From Misgurnus anguillicaudatus (taxonomy: Eukaryota; Chordata; Actinopteri; Cypriniformes; Cobitidae): a stretch of DNA of 64,000 bases. Numbering within the stretch: the stretch's first letter is position 1; every line of letters starts with the position of its first letter. This document shows positions 45,111 to 58,127 of the stretch, in pieces. Below the pieces are notes generated by a model. The model was not told where the DNA came from, did not search any database, and saw nothing but the letters and a program-made list of their open reading frames with translations. The stretch is from positions 11,342,501 to 11,406,500 of the forward strand of contig NC_073342.2 in NCBI RefSeq assembly GCF_027580225.2. The letters run 5' to 3'. The translations under genes were made by a program, and so were the position numbers.

Positions 45111-47571
45111 TTTCCCCAATGGGAGTCTATGGCAGCCCTATGAACCGTACATAGGAAAATGATGAAATTTGGCACAGATGTAGAGGTGGTCATAAATAGT
45201 CATGTGACCAAAAATGGGGTCTTTAGCAGTAACTCTATAGCGCCACCAGTAGTCCAAAAAATCAATGTTCAAACTGTTATAATTGGTGAACCATTTGATC
45301 TATGAAAATTCTACTTAGTACACGTGATTGCTCTCATCCCACTTATTGAATTTGATACTTTACAGTAAGACTCCACCCATTACAGTAGCGGCCATTTTGA
45401 AATGTACAGTATTTCGTTTTTTCGCTACTCCTCCTTCAAATGCGGTTCAATTCTTATGAGATTTGGCACAGATGATCTTTGGAGTGAGCCGCATAGAAAT
45501 GACCGAACAGAATTTTGATATTGATCTTTGTTCAAAAGTAATAAATGCGCAAACTTAACGAGGTTGACGCAAAAATGGTTCTGAAGCTGTAGCTCAGTCA
45601 TTCTTTGATCAATTGAAATGAAATTTGGTACACTTCATGTGGACCATGAACTTGGGGTCCATGCCAAATTTGGTGACAGCGCCACCTATGGGTCATGAGA
45701 TAGAAAAATAGGCTATTATTGCCCATAACTTCTGAACTGTTTGTCAGAAAATTATGATCTTGATGTCTATGGATTGCTTACCTCATGCCACATCTGTCGA
45801 TGTGAATTATGCCGGGTTTGACCAAACCGCCTGTCCGCCATTTTGAAATTTCAAATAAATTGTTATATTTTTTGAACTATTGGACATATCAGCGCAAAAA
45901 ATGGTAAGGAGCTTCGACATGATGTCCTGAAGGTACATGGGAAGTCAGAGTACAGCGCCACCTAGGGGTTATAAACTATAACAGTTCTTATTGAACTGCT
46001 TATAACTTCTGAATACATTGTCTGATATACATTTTCTTTGTGAAATTGTATTCACTGTTTTATGCCGATCGCAACGATACCTTGTTTGTCATTTTCCAAC
46101 ATTATGTTCAGGTGTTATTGTAAGGCATATGGTAAATGATTTTTTCGCTACTCCTTTTACAAATTTTGTGTTTTTTATGTCAGGTTCTGCGCGTATAATG
46201 TTTGGAGCAATCCGCACAGATGTGACCGAACAGATTTTTGATATTCTTTTCTCTTTCTTAGAAATACCACTCTAAAGTTTTCCGTGCCTGTGACGTTGTC
46301 TATTTGTCATAGTAATAAATTAATGTGACTGTATATTACATTGTATAGCATCACTATACATAATGATCTGCTTGTCTTCAATTTCACTTGAACTAATGTA
46401 CATTGTATTTCTGTTATTTCTACTTCTGCTGTGTCAATTCTGCATCTTTGGTGATTGACATGTTAATCCTTTCAGCTCTCTAATATCTTGTCTGCTGCCT
46501 CATGAACTGTGTAAACTGAGTGGCGCATCTAGTTAACCAATTGCATTTAGATTCTAAGTTCCTGGGTTCGAATCCCACCTGAGTCATGATGTTTTGTTCT
46601 TCCTCATCAATTCTTCTCAACCTGTCTGTAGTTCACATGTGTTCTATTTTTCCATGTTTGCTGTTGTTGCTCTGCATTGTGGTGCTTCTGCTGTGTCTTT
46701 CCTGCATCTTTGGTGATTGACATATGTTAATCCTTTCAGCTCTCTAATCTCTTGTCTGCTGCTTCATGAACTGTGTCAACTGAGTGGTGCATCTAGTTAA
46801 TCATATGCATTGAGATTCTGAGTTCCTGGGTTCAAATCCCACCTGAGTCATGATGTTTTGTTCTTCCTCATCAATTCTTCTCAACCTGTCTGTAGTTCAC
46901 ATGTGTTCTATTTTTCCATGTTTGCTGTTGTTGCTCTGCATTATGGTGGTTCTTGCTGTGCTTTGTGAGCTTGCTGTGCTTTGTGTGCTTGCTGTGCTTT
47001 GTGAGCTTGCTATGCTTTGTGTGCTTGCTGTGCTTTGTGTGCTTTGTGAGCTTGCTGTGCTTTGTGTGCCTGCTGTGATTTGTGTAATTGCTGTGCTTGC
47101 TGTGCTTTGTGTGCTTGCTGTGCTTTGTGTGCTTGCTGTGCTTTGTGAGCTTGCTGTGCTTTGTGTGCCGGCTGTGATTTGTGTAATTGCTGTGCTTTGT
47201 GTTCTTACTATGCTTTGTGTGCTTGTTGTGCTTTGTGTGCTTGCTGTGCTTTGTGTGCTTGCTGTGCTTTGTGAGCTTGCTGTGCTTTGTGTGCCTGCTG
47301 TGATTTGTGTAATTGCTGTGCTTTGTGTGCTTGCTGTGCATTGTGAGCTTGCTGTGCTTTGTGTGCTTGCTGTGCTTTGTGTGCTTGCTGTGCTTTGTGT
47401 GCTTGCTGTGCTTTGTGAGCTTGCTGTGCTTTGTGTGCCTGCTGTGATTTGTGTAATTGCTGTGCTTTGTGTGCTTGCTGTGCATTGTGAGCTTGCTGTG
47501 CTTTGTGTGCTTGCTGTGCTGTGTGTGCATTGCGCCGAAGGTGCTTGACCCCGTGTTGCTGCTTGCAGCTA

Positions 47572-47577
<6 letters not shown>
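45034..47577 (+). mobile_element. Helentron-like copy B5
   Basis: Complete from TAGGGGTCAAGCACC to GCAGCTATATTTA. tRNA-like modules at 46516-46579 and 46780-46842. It carries the largest 18-bp minisatellite (46940-47530). Confidence 0.75.
46940..47530 (+). repeat. 18-bp minisatellite in B5
   Basis: More than 30 units of TTGCTGTGCTTTGTGTGC. Blocks such as CCTGCTGTGATTTGTGTAAT recur every ~108-126 bp, showing higher-order copying. Confidence 0.9.
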
Positions 47578-47615
<38 letters not shown>

Positions 47616-49977
47616 TTTCCCCAATGGGAGTCTATGGCAGCCCTATGAACCGTACATAGGAAAATGATGAAATTTGGCACAGATGTAGAGGTGGTCATAA
47701 ATAGTCATGTGACCAAAAATGGGGTCTTTAGCAGTAACTCTATAGCGCCACCAGTAGTCCAAAAAATCAATGTTCAAACTGTTATAATTGGTGAACCATT
47801 TGATCTATGAAAATTCTACTTAGTACACGTGATTGCTCTCATCCCACTTATTGAATTTGATACTTTACAGTAAGACTCCACCCATTACAGTAGCGGGCAT
47901 TTTGAAATGTACAGTATTTCGTTTTTTCGCTACTCCTCCTTCAAATGCGGTTCAATTCTTATGAGATTTGGCACAGATGATCTTTGGAGTGAGCCGCATA
48001 GAAATGACCGAACAGAATTTTGATATTGATCTTTGTTCAAAAGTAATAAATGCGCAAACTTAACGAGGTTGACGCAAAAATGGTTCTGAAGCTGTAGCTC
48101 AGTCATTCTTTGATCAATTGAAATGAAATTTGGTACACTTCATGTGGACCATGAACTTGGGGTCCATGCCAAATTTGGTGACAGCGCCACCTATGGGTCA
48201 TGAGATAGAAAAATAGGCTATTATTGCCCATAAATTCTGAACTGTTTGTCAGTAAATTATGATCTTGATGTCTATGGATTGCTTACCTCATGCTGCATCT
48301 GTCGATGTGAATTATGCCGGGTTTGACCAAACCGCCTGTCCGCCATTTTGAAATTTCACATAAATTGTTATATTTTTTTAACTATTGGACATATCCGCGC
48401 AAAAATTAGTAAGGAGCTTCAACATGATGTCCTGAAGGTACCTGGGAAGTCAGAGTACAGCGCCACCTAGGGGTTATAAACTATAACAGTTCTTATTGAA
48501 CTGCTTATAACTTCTGAATACTTTGTCTGATATACATATTCTTTGTGAAATTGGATTCACTGTTTTATGCCGATCGCAACAATACCTCGTTTGTCATTTT
48601 CCAACATTATGTTCATGTGTTATTGTAAGGCATATGGTAAATGATTTTTTCGCTACTCATTTTAAAAATTTTGTGTATTTTATGTCAGGTTCTGCTCGTA
48701 TAATGTTTGGAGCAATCCGCACAGATGTGACCGAACAGATTTTTGATATTCTGTTCTCTTTCTTAGAAATACCACTCTAAAGTTTACCGTGCCTGTGACG
48801 TTGTCTATTTCTCATAGTAATAAATTAATGTGACTGTATATTACATTGTATAGCATCACTATACAGAATGATCTGCTTGTCTTCAATCTCACTTGAGCTC
48901 ATGTACATTGTATTTCTGTTATTTCTGCTTCTGCTGTGTCTTTCCTGCATCTTTGGTGATTGACATATTAATCCTTTCAGCTCTCTAATCTCTTGTCTGC
49001 TGCCTCTTGAACGGTGTCAACTGAGTGGCGCATCTAGTTAAACCACATGCATTGAGATTCTGAGTTCCTGGGTTCGAATCCCACCTGAGTCATGACGTTT
49101 TGTTCTTCCTCGTCAATTCTTCTCAACCTGTCTGTAGTTCACATGTGTTCTATTTTTCCATGTTTGCTGTTGTTGCTCTGCATTATGGTGCTTCTGCTGT
49201 GTCTTTCCTGCATCTTTGGTGATTGACATATGTTAATCCTTTCAGCTCTCTAATCTCTTGTCTGCTGCCTCATGAACTGTGTCAACTAAGTGGCGCATCT
49301 AGTTAAACCACATGCATTGAGATTCTGAGTTCCTGGGTTCGAATCCCACCTGAGTCATGACGTTTTGTTCTTCCTCATAAATTCTTCTCAACCTGTCTGT
49401 ACTTCACATGTGTTCTATTTTTCCATGTTTGCTGTTGTTGCTCTGCATTATGGTGGTTCTTGCTGTGCTTTGTGAGCTTGCTGTGCTTTGTGAGCTTGCT
49501 GTGCTGTGTGAGCTTGCTGTGCTTTGTGAGCTTGCTATGCTTTGTGAGCTTGCTGTGCTTTGTGTGCTTGCTGTGCTTTGTGAGCTTGCTGTGCTTTGTG
49601 TGCCTGCTGTGATTTGTGTCATTGCTGTGCTTTGTGTGCTTGCTGTGCTTTGTGTGCTTGCTGTGCTTTGTGAGCTTGCTGTGCTTTGTGAGCTTGCTGT
49701 GATTTGTGTACTTGCTGTGCTTTGTGTTCTTGCTGTGCTTTGTGTGCTTGCTGTGCTTTGTGTGCTTGCTGTGCTTTGTGAGCTTGCTGTGCTTTGTGTG
49801 CCTGCTGTGATTTGTGTAATTGCTGTGCTTTGTGTAATTGCTGTGCTTTGTGTGCTTGCTGTGCTTTGTGAGCTTGCTGTGCTTTGTGTGCTTGCTGTGC
49901 ATTGTGAGCTTGCTGTGCTTTGTGTGCATTGCGCCAAAGGTGCTTGACCCCGTGTTGCTGCTTGCAGCTATATTTAT
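47578..49977 (+). mobile_element. Helentron-like copy B6, without own 5' tip
   Basis: It starts directly in an (ATT)n run after the 3' end of B5 and then is almost identical to B5's body (CCCCAATGGGAGTCTATGG, later GGTCTTTAGCAGTAACTC). The missing 5' tip is explained if B5 had inserted into this element's ATT run and the stub at 44980 is its head. tRNA-like modules at 49021-49084 and 49285-49349. Confidence 0.65.
49455..49930 (+). repeat. 18-bp minisatellite in B6
   Basis: About 26 units, with a different order of GTGAGC/GTGTGC variants from the array in B5. Confidence 0.9.
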
Positions 49978-52030
49978 TATTATTATTATTCTTACTCTTG
50001 TCCAATGGGAGTCTATGGCAGCCCTATGAACCATAAGTAGTAGAATGATGAAATTTGGCACAATTGTAGTGGTGGTCCTAAATAGTCATGTGACCAATAA
50101 TGGGGTCTCTAGCAGTAACTCTATAGCGCCACCAGCAGATCAAAAATTCAATGTTCGAACTTTTATAACTAATGATACATTTGAACTATGAAAATTCTAC
50201 TTAGTACACGTGATTGCCCTTCTCACATTAATTGATTTTAATACCTTACAGTAAGACTCCTCCCATTACAGTAGTGGCCATTTTGAAATGTACAGTTGTT
50301 TGTTTGTTCGCTACTCCTCATTTAAATTTGGTTCAATTGTTATGAAGTTTGTCACAGATGATCTTTGTAGTGAGCTGCATAGAAATGACCGAACAGAATT
50401 TTGATATTTATCTTTATGCAAAAGTAATAAATGCATGAACTTAACGAGGTTGATGCAATAATGGTTCTGAAGCTGTACCTCGGTCATTCTTTGATCAATT
50501 GAAATGAAATTTGGTACACTTCATGTTGACCATGAACTGGGGGTCCATATCAAATTTGGTGACAGCGCCACCTATGGGTCATGGATATGAAAATAGGCTA
50601 TTTTTGCCCATAACTTCTGAACTGTTTGTCAGAAAATTATGATCTTGATGTCTATGGATTGCTTGGCTCATGGCGCATCTGTCGATGTGTATTATGCCGG
50701 GTTTGACCAAACCGCCTGTCCGCCATTTTGAAATTTCACATGAATTGTTATATTTTTTGAACTATTGCACATATCCGTGCAAAAAGTGGTAAGGAGCTTT
50801 GACATGATGTCCTGAAGGTACCTGGGAAGTCAGAGTACAGCGCCACCTAGGGGTAATAAACTATAACAGTTCTTATGGAACTGCTTATAACTTTGGAATA
50901 CTTTGTCTGATATGAATTTCTTTCTGAAATTGTATTCACTGGTTTATGCCGGTTGCAACGATACCTCATTTGTCATTTTCATGACTCTGAATTTTCCAAA
51001 ATTCTGTTCATGTATTATTGTAAAGCATTTGGTAGATGATTTTTCCGCTACTCCTTTTACAAATTTTGTTTATTTTTTGCCAGGTTCTGCTCGTATAATA
51101 TTTGGAGCAATCCGCACAGAAATGACTGAACAGGTTTTTGATATTCTGTTCTCTTTCTTAGAAATACCACTCCAAAGTTGACCGTGCCTGTGACGTTGTC
51201 TATTTGCCATAGTAAATTAATATGACTGTATATTACATTGTATAGCATTACTATACATAATGATCTGCTTGTCTTCAATTTCACTTGAACTCATGTACAT
51301 TGTATTTATGTTACTTCTACTTCTGCTGTGTCAATTCTGCATCTTTGGTGATTGACATATGTCAATCCTTGCAGATATCTAATCTTTTTCTGCTGCCTCA
51401 TGAACTGTGTCAACTGAGTGGCTCATCTAGTTAAACCACATGCATTGAGATTCTGAGTTCCTGGGTTCGAATCCCACCTGAGTCATGACGTTTTGTTCTT
51501 CCTCATCAATTCTTCTCAACCTGTCTGTAGTTCACATGTGTTCTATTTTTCCATGTTTGCTGTTGTTGCTCTGCATTCTGCTGGTTCTTGCTGTGCTTTG
51601 TGTGCTTGCTGTGCTTTGTGTGCTTTGTGTGCTTGCTGTGTTTTGTGTGCTTGCTGTGCTATGTGTGCTTGCTGTGCTTTGTGTGCTTGCTGTGCTTTGT
51701 GAGCTTGCTGTGCTTTGTGTGCCTGCTGTGATTTGTGTAATTGCTGTGCTTTGTGTTCTTGCTGTGCTTTGTGTTCTTGCTGTGCTTTGTGAGCTTGCTG
51801 TGCTTTGTGTGCCTGCTGTGATTTGTGTAATTGCTGTGCTTTGTGTTCTTGCTGTGCTTTGTGTTCTTGCTGTGATTTGTGTGCTTGCTGTGCTTTGTGT
51901 GCTTGCTGTGCTTTGTGAGCTTGCTGTGATTTGTGAGCTTGCTGTGTTTTGTGTGCTTGCTGTGCTTGCTTTGGGTGCTCATTATTGCGCTGAAGGTGCT
52001 TGGCCCCGAGTTGCTGCTTGCAGCTATATT
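49978..52030 (+). mobile_element. Helentron-like copy B7, without own 5' tip
   Basis: It begins in an ATT run after the 3' end of B6. The body is more diverged (CATAAGTAGTAGAATGATG). One tRNA-like module lies at 51414-51478, then a minisatellite. The 3' tip GCTTGGCCCCGAGTTGC is a variant with TTGGCCCC in place of TTGACCCC. Confidence 0.65.
51585..51975 (+). repeat. 18-bp minisatellite in B7
   Basis: About 21 units of the same 18-bp family, including a duplicated block beginning CCTGCTGTGATTTGTG. Confidence 0.9.
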
Positions 52031-54115
52031 TAGGGGTCAAGCACCGAAGGTGCTGAGACACCTATTGGAATTGTCAGTATTATTATTATTCTGCTGTTTC
52101 TTCTTCTTCTTAGCCATAGGCGTCTATGGCAGCCCTATGAACCGTACATAGGAAAATGATGAAATTTGGCACAGTTGTAGTGGTGGTCTTAAAAAGTCAC
52201 GTGACCAAAAATGGGGTCTCTAGTACTAACTCTATAGCGCCACCAGCAGTGCAAAAATTCAATGTTCAAATGGTTATAACTGCTGATCCGCTTGATCCAT
52301 GAAAATTCTACTTAGTACACGTGATTGCTCTCCTCATGCTTGTTGTTTTTAATACCTTACATGAAAACTCCACCCATTACAGTAGCGGCCATTTTGAAAT
52401 GTACAGTATTTCGTTTATTCGCTACTCCTCCTTCAAATTTGGTTAAATTGTTATGAAATTTGGCACAGGTGAACTTTGGAGTGAGCCGCACAGAAATGAC
52501 CGAACAGAATTTTGATATTTATCTTTGTTCAAAAGTAATAAATGCGCAAACTTAACGAGGTTGACACAAAAATGGTTCTGAAGCTGTATCTCGGTCATTC
52601 TTTGATCAATTGAAATGAAATTTGGTACACTTCATGTGGACCATGAACTTGGGGTTCATGCAAAATTTGGTGACAGCGCCACCTATGGGTCATGAGATAT
52701 GAAAAATGGCTTTTTTTGCCCATAACTACTGAATTGTTTGTCAGAAAATTATGATGTTGGTGTTTACGGATTCCTTGGCTCATGCCGCATCTGTCGATAT
52801 GTATTATGTCGGGTTTGACCACACCACCTGTCTGCCATTTTGAAATTGATCATAAATTGTTATATCTTTTGAACTATTGAACATATTTGTACAAAAATAG
52901 TCAGGGAGCTTCGGCATGATGTCCTGAAGGTACCTGGGAAGTCAGAGTACAGCGCCACCTAGGGGTTATAAACTATAACAGTTCTTATAGAACTGCTTAT
53001 ATCTTCAGAATACTTTGTCTGATATACATTTTCTTTGTGAAATTTTATTTACTGGTTTTTGCCGATCGCAACAATACCTTGTTTGTCATTTTCCATCATT
53101 CTGTTCATGTGTTATTGTAAGGCATATGGTAAATGATTTTTCGCTACTCCTTTTACAAATTTTGTTTATTTTATGCCAGGGTCTGCTGGTATAATGTTTG
53201 GAGCAATCCGCACAGACGTGACTGAACAGATTTTTCTGCTGAGTGTCAAATTTTTGAGAAATACCTCTGTAAAGCGGACCATGCCTGTCATGCTGTCCCT
53301 TTGTCATATTAAAAAGAATCTGACAAAATTTGCCCATGTTGTTCATTATTGTACAAAATGTTCTTCACGAATTCAGTGCCATTTAAGTTATCTGATTGCC
53401 CTACACTTTGTATTTCTGTTTATTTTTGCTTTGTTGTGTTATTTCTGCCTTTTCAGTGATTGGCATGTCAATGTTTGCAGTTTTGAAGCCTCTTTTCCAC
53501 AGCCTTTCAACCCATGATTCCTCAGTGGCGCATGCGGTTAGTGCTGTGCTTTGAGAACCTGAGTTCATGGGTTCAAATCCCATGTGAAGTGGTTTTTTGT
53601 CTTAACTTTTTTTCTCACTTAAGTTTTGTGATTTTCATACTATACATTGTATTTCAGTTATTTGTGCTCTTTGTTATCATTTCTACACTTTTGGTAATTG
53701 CTGGATATCAATGTTTATAGCTGTAAAGCTGTATTCTATAGCTTGGACACACCAACTCAGTGGTTTAATTGGTTACTCAGTGGCGCATGTGTTTAGTGCT
53801 GTGCTTTGGGAACATGAGGTCATGGGTTCAAATCCCAGCTCTTACTTTCACTTATTGAGATTTCCTTTTGTGTTCCCTTTAACACGTTCTTCTCGACCTG
53901 TCTGGTTTTCCACACGTTATATTTTTGAAATCTTTTCTGTTGTTGCTCCGCACTGCAGTGGTTCTGCTCTGCATTTGCTTTGCTTCGGGTTCGAGCTCTG
54001 TATTGCACGCTTTCTGTGCTTTGCGCATTTGCTGCGTCGTGTGGTTTTTGCTGTGCTTTGGGTGCTCATTGCGCTGAAGGTGCTTGACCCCGCAATTGCT
54101 GCTTGCAGCTATATT
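52031..54115 (+). mobile_element. Helentron-like copy B8, complete
   Basis: Head-to-tail with B7. tRNA-like modules at 53521-53584 and 53776-53838. The body is partly diverged around 52700-53350. 3' end CCCCGCAATTGCTGCTTGC. Confidence 0.7.
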
Positions 54116-55634
54116 GGTCATTGTTTCTGTTAGTAAATTTTTCTTCTTCCCCAATGGGAGTCTATGGCAGCCCTATGAAGCGAATGTTAGAAAATGATGA
54201 AATTTGGCACAGTTGTAATGTTGGTCACAAATATTCATGTGGCCAAAAATGGGGTCTCTAGCAGTAACTCTATAGCGCCACCATCAGCTCAAAAATTAAA
54301 TGTTCAAATGGTTATAACTTGTGATCCATTAGATCTATGAAAAATTCTACTTAGTACACCTGATTGCTCTCATCCCACATATTGAATTTGATACATTACA
54401 GTAAGACTCCTCCCATTACAGTAGCGGCAATTTTGAAATGTACAGTTTTTCGTTTTTTTGCTACTCCTCCTTCAAATTTGGTTCAAATGTTATGAAATTT
54501 GGCACAGGTGATCTTTGGAGTGAGCCGCATAGAAATGACCGAACAGAATTTTGATATTTTTCTTTATTCAAAAGTAATTAATGTGTGAACTTAACAAGGT
54601 TGACGCAAAATTGTTTCTGAAGCTGTATCTCGGTCATTCTTTGATCAATCGAGATGACATTTGGTACGCTTCATGTCGACCATGAAATGGGGGTCCATGC
54701 CAAATTTGGTCACAGCGCCACCTATGGGTCATGAGATATGAAAAAAGGCTATTTTTGCACATAACTTCTGAATCATTCGTCTGATATATATATCCTTTGT
54801 GGAATTAGTTTCACTGGTTTATGTCGATCGCAACGATACCTCGTTTGTCATTTTCCAACATTCTTTTCATGTGTTATTTTAAAGCATATGGTAAATGATC
54901 TTTTCGCTACTCCTTTTACAAATTTTGTTTATTTTATGCCAGGTTCTGCTCGTATAATGTTTGGAGCAATCCGCACAGAAATGACCGAACAGATTTTTAA
55001 TATTCTGTTCTCTTTCTTAGAAATATTGCTCCAAAGTTGACCGTGCCTGTGATGTTGTCTATTTGTCATAGTTAATTACGGTATATTACATTTCATAGCG
55101 TTTTTGTTAAGATTGTTTTTCTTGTCTTCAACCTCACTTGAGCTTGTTGATTCTTATATACATTATATTTCTGTTATATCTGCTCTGCTGTGTCATTTCT
55201 GCATCTGTGGTGATTGGCATATGTCAATGCTTTCATCTCTGTACACTCTATTCTGCTGCCTCATGAACTGTGTCAACTAAATGGCTAAATGGTTAGTCAC
55301 ATACACAGAGATTCTGAGTTCTTGGGTTCAAATCCCGCCTGGGGCAAGTTTTAATTTGTTCTATTAAAGTTTTGTTCTTTCTCACCTATTCTTCTCGACC
55401 TGTCTGTAGTTCACATATGTTCTATTTTCGTCATGTTTTCTGTTGCTGCTCTGCACTGCGGTGGTTCTAATCGGTGATTGCTACGCTTTGGGTACTTGCT
55501 GCGCCTTGTGTTCTTGATTCACCTTGGGTGTTCAATGCGCATTGGGTCATTCATACCTTCTATGTTGCTTGCTGTGCTTTGGGTGCTCATTGCGCTGAAG
55601 GTGCTTGGCCCCGAATCGCTGCTTGCAGCTATTT
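54116..55634 (+). mobile_element. Helentron-like copy B9, truncated 5' tip
   Basis: It begins TTGGTCATTGTTTCTGTTAG, a remnant of the 5' leader with the terminal inverted repeat missing. The body lacks the middle ~250 bp seen in B1. tRNA-like module at 55274-55339. The 3' tip has GGCCCCGAATCGCTGC. It closely matches the copy at 59320-60839. Confidence 0.65.
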
Positions 55635-55636
55635 AT

Positions 55637-55800
55637 TAGGGGTCAAGCACCGAAGGTGCTGTGACACCTATTGGAATTGTTAGTATTATTATTAGGGGTC
55701 AAGCACCGAAGGTGCTGTGACACCTATTGGAATTGTTAGTATTATTTAGGGGTCAAGCACCGAAGGTGCTGAGACACCTATTGTTTCTGTTAGTATTATT
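55637..55800 (+). mobile_element. Three stacked Helentron-like 5' stubs
   Basis: 5' tips begin at 55637, 55694 and 55748, each followed by only 50-57 bp ending in the ATT run, and a fourth tip at 55801 continues into a full body. Each next tip follows T, i.e. lies between T and T of the previous ATT run. Confidence 0.75.
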
Positions 55801-58127
55801 AGGGGTCAAGCACCGAAGGTGCTGTGACACCTATTGGAATTGTTAGTATTATTATTATTATTCTGCGTCTTCTTCTTCTTAGCCATAGGCGTCTATGGCA
55901 GCCCTATGAACCGTACATAGGAAAATGATGAAATTTGGCACAGTTGTAGTGGTGGTCTTAAAAAGTCACGTGACCAAAAATGGGGTCTCTAGTACTAACT
56001 CTATAGCGCCACCAGCAGTGCAAATATTCAATGTTCAAATGGTTATAACTGCTGATCCGCTTGATCTATGAAAATTCTACTTAGTACACCTGATTGCTCT
56101 CCTCATGCTTGTTGTTTTTAATACCTTACAGTAAAACTCCACCCATTACAGTAGTGGCCATTTTGAAATGTACAGTATTCTGTTTATTCGCTACTCCTCC
56201 TTCAAATTTGGTTCAATTGTTATGAAATTTGGCACAGGTGAACTTTGGAGTGAGCCGCACAGAAATGACCAAACAGAATTTTGATATTCATCTTTGTTCA
56301 AAAGTAATAAATGCGCAAACTTAATGAGGTTGACGCAAAAATGGTTCTGAAGCTGTAGCTCGGTCATTCTTTGATCAATTGAAATGAAATTTGGTACACT
56401 TCATGTGGACCATGAACTTGGGGTTCATGCCAAATTTGGTGACAACGCCACCTATGGGTCATGATATTTGAAAATAGGCTATTTTTTCCCATAACTTCTG
56501 AACTGTTTTTCAGAAAATTATGATCTTGATGTCTATGGATTGCTTACCTCATCCCGCATCTGTCGATGTGTATTATGCCGGGTTTGACCGAACCGCTTGT
56601 CCGCCATTTTGAAATTTCACATAATTTGTTCTATTTTTTATTGGACATATCCGCGCAAAAATTAGTAAGGAGCTTCGACATGATGTCCTGAAGGTACCTG
56701 GGAAGTCAGAGCACAGCGCCACCTAGGGGTTATAAACTATAACAGTTCTTATGGAACTTCTTATAACTTCTGAATACTTAGTCTGATATAAATTTTCTTT
56801 GTGAAATTAGATTCACTGTTTTATGCCGATCGCAACGATACCTCGTTTGTCATTTTCCAACATTCTGTTCATGTGTTATTGTAAGGCATATGGTAAATGA
56901 TTTTTTCGCTACTCCTTTTACAAATTTTGTTTATTTTATGTCAGGTTCTGCTCGTATAATGTTTGGAGCAATCCGCACAGATGTGACCGCACAGATTTTT
57001 GATATTCTGTTCTCTTTCTTAGAAATACCACTCCAAAGTTGACTGTGCCTGTGCCGTTGTCTATTTGTCATAGTAAATTAATGTGACTGTATATTACATT
57101 GTATAGCATCACTATACAGAATGATCTGCTTGTCTTCAATCTCACTTGAGCTTTTTGATTCTCATATACATTGTATTTCTGTTAGTTCTGCTCTGCACTG
57201 TCAGTTCTGCATCTGTGTTGATGTCAATCCTTGCAGCACCTAAGCTGTTTTTTGCTGCCCCTTGGGCTGTGTTAACTGAGTTGCGCATCTGGTTAACCAG
57301 ATGCCATGAGATCCTGAGGTCATGGGTTCGAATCCCATGTACAGTGTTATTTTGTCTTAACTTTTTTCTCACTTAAGTTTTGTGATTTTCATACAATACA
57401 TTGTATTTCAGTTATTTGTGCTCTCTCTTGTCATTTCTGCACTTTTGGTAATTGCTGGATATCAATGTTTACAGCTCTAAATCTCTATTCTATAGCTTGG
57501 ACACACCAACTCAGGTGTTTAATCGGTTACTCAGTGGCACATGCGGTAACTGCTGTGCTGTGGTAACCTGAGTTCATGGGTTCAAATCCAATGTGCAGGG
57601 GTTTTTGTCTTAACTTTTTTTTCTCACTTAAGTTTTGTGATTTTCTTACAATACATTGTATTTCAGTTATTTGTGCGCTCTGTTGTCATTTCTGCACGTT
57701 TGGTAATTGCTGGATATCAATGTTTATAGCTGTAAAGCTGTATTCTATAGCTTGGACACACCAACTCAGTAGTTTAAATGTTTACTCAGTGGCGCATGCG
57801 GTTAGTGCTGTGCTTTGGGAACATGAGGTTATGGGTTTCGAATCCCAGCTCTTACTTTCACTTATTGAGATTTCCTTTTGTGTTCCCTTTAACACGTTCT
57901 TCTCGACCTGTCTGGTTTTCCACACGTGTTATATTTTTGCCATCTTTTCTGTTGTTGCTCCGCACTGCAGTGGTTCTGCTCTGCATTTGCTTTGCTTCGG
58001 GTTCGGGCTCTGTATTGCGCGCTTTCTGCGCTTTGCGCATTTGCTGCGTCGTGTGGTTTTTGCTGTGCTTTGGGTCCTCATTGCGCTGAAGGTGCTTGAC
58101 CCCGCAATTGCTGCTTGCAGCTATATT
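55801..58127 (+). mobile_element. Helentron-like copy B10, complete
   Basis: Full copy. tRNA-like modules at 57276-57339, 57529-57593 and 57784-57848. 3' end of the B1 type. Its beginning (CTGCGTCTTCTTCTTCTTAG) is repeated almost identically at 63376-64000. Confidence 0.75.

Noticed and set aside
42522..52033. Frames of 120-275 codons made of HTKHSK, HKAQQA or CVLAVL repeats
   Set aside because: They are products of the 18-bp minisatellite, open in several frames at once and on both strands, with no conserved unique domain.
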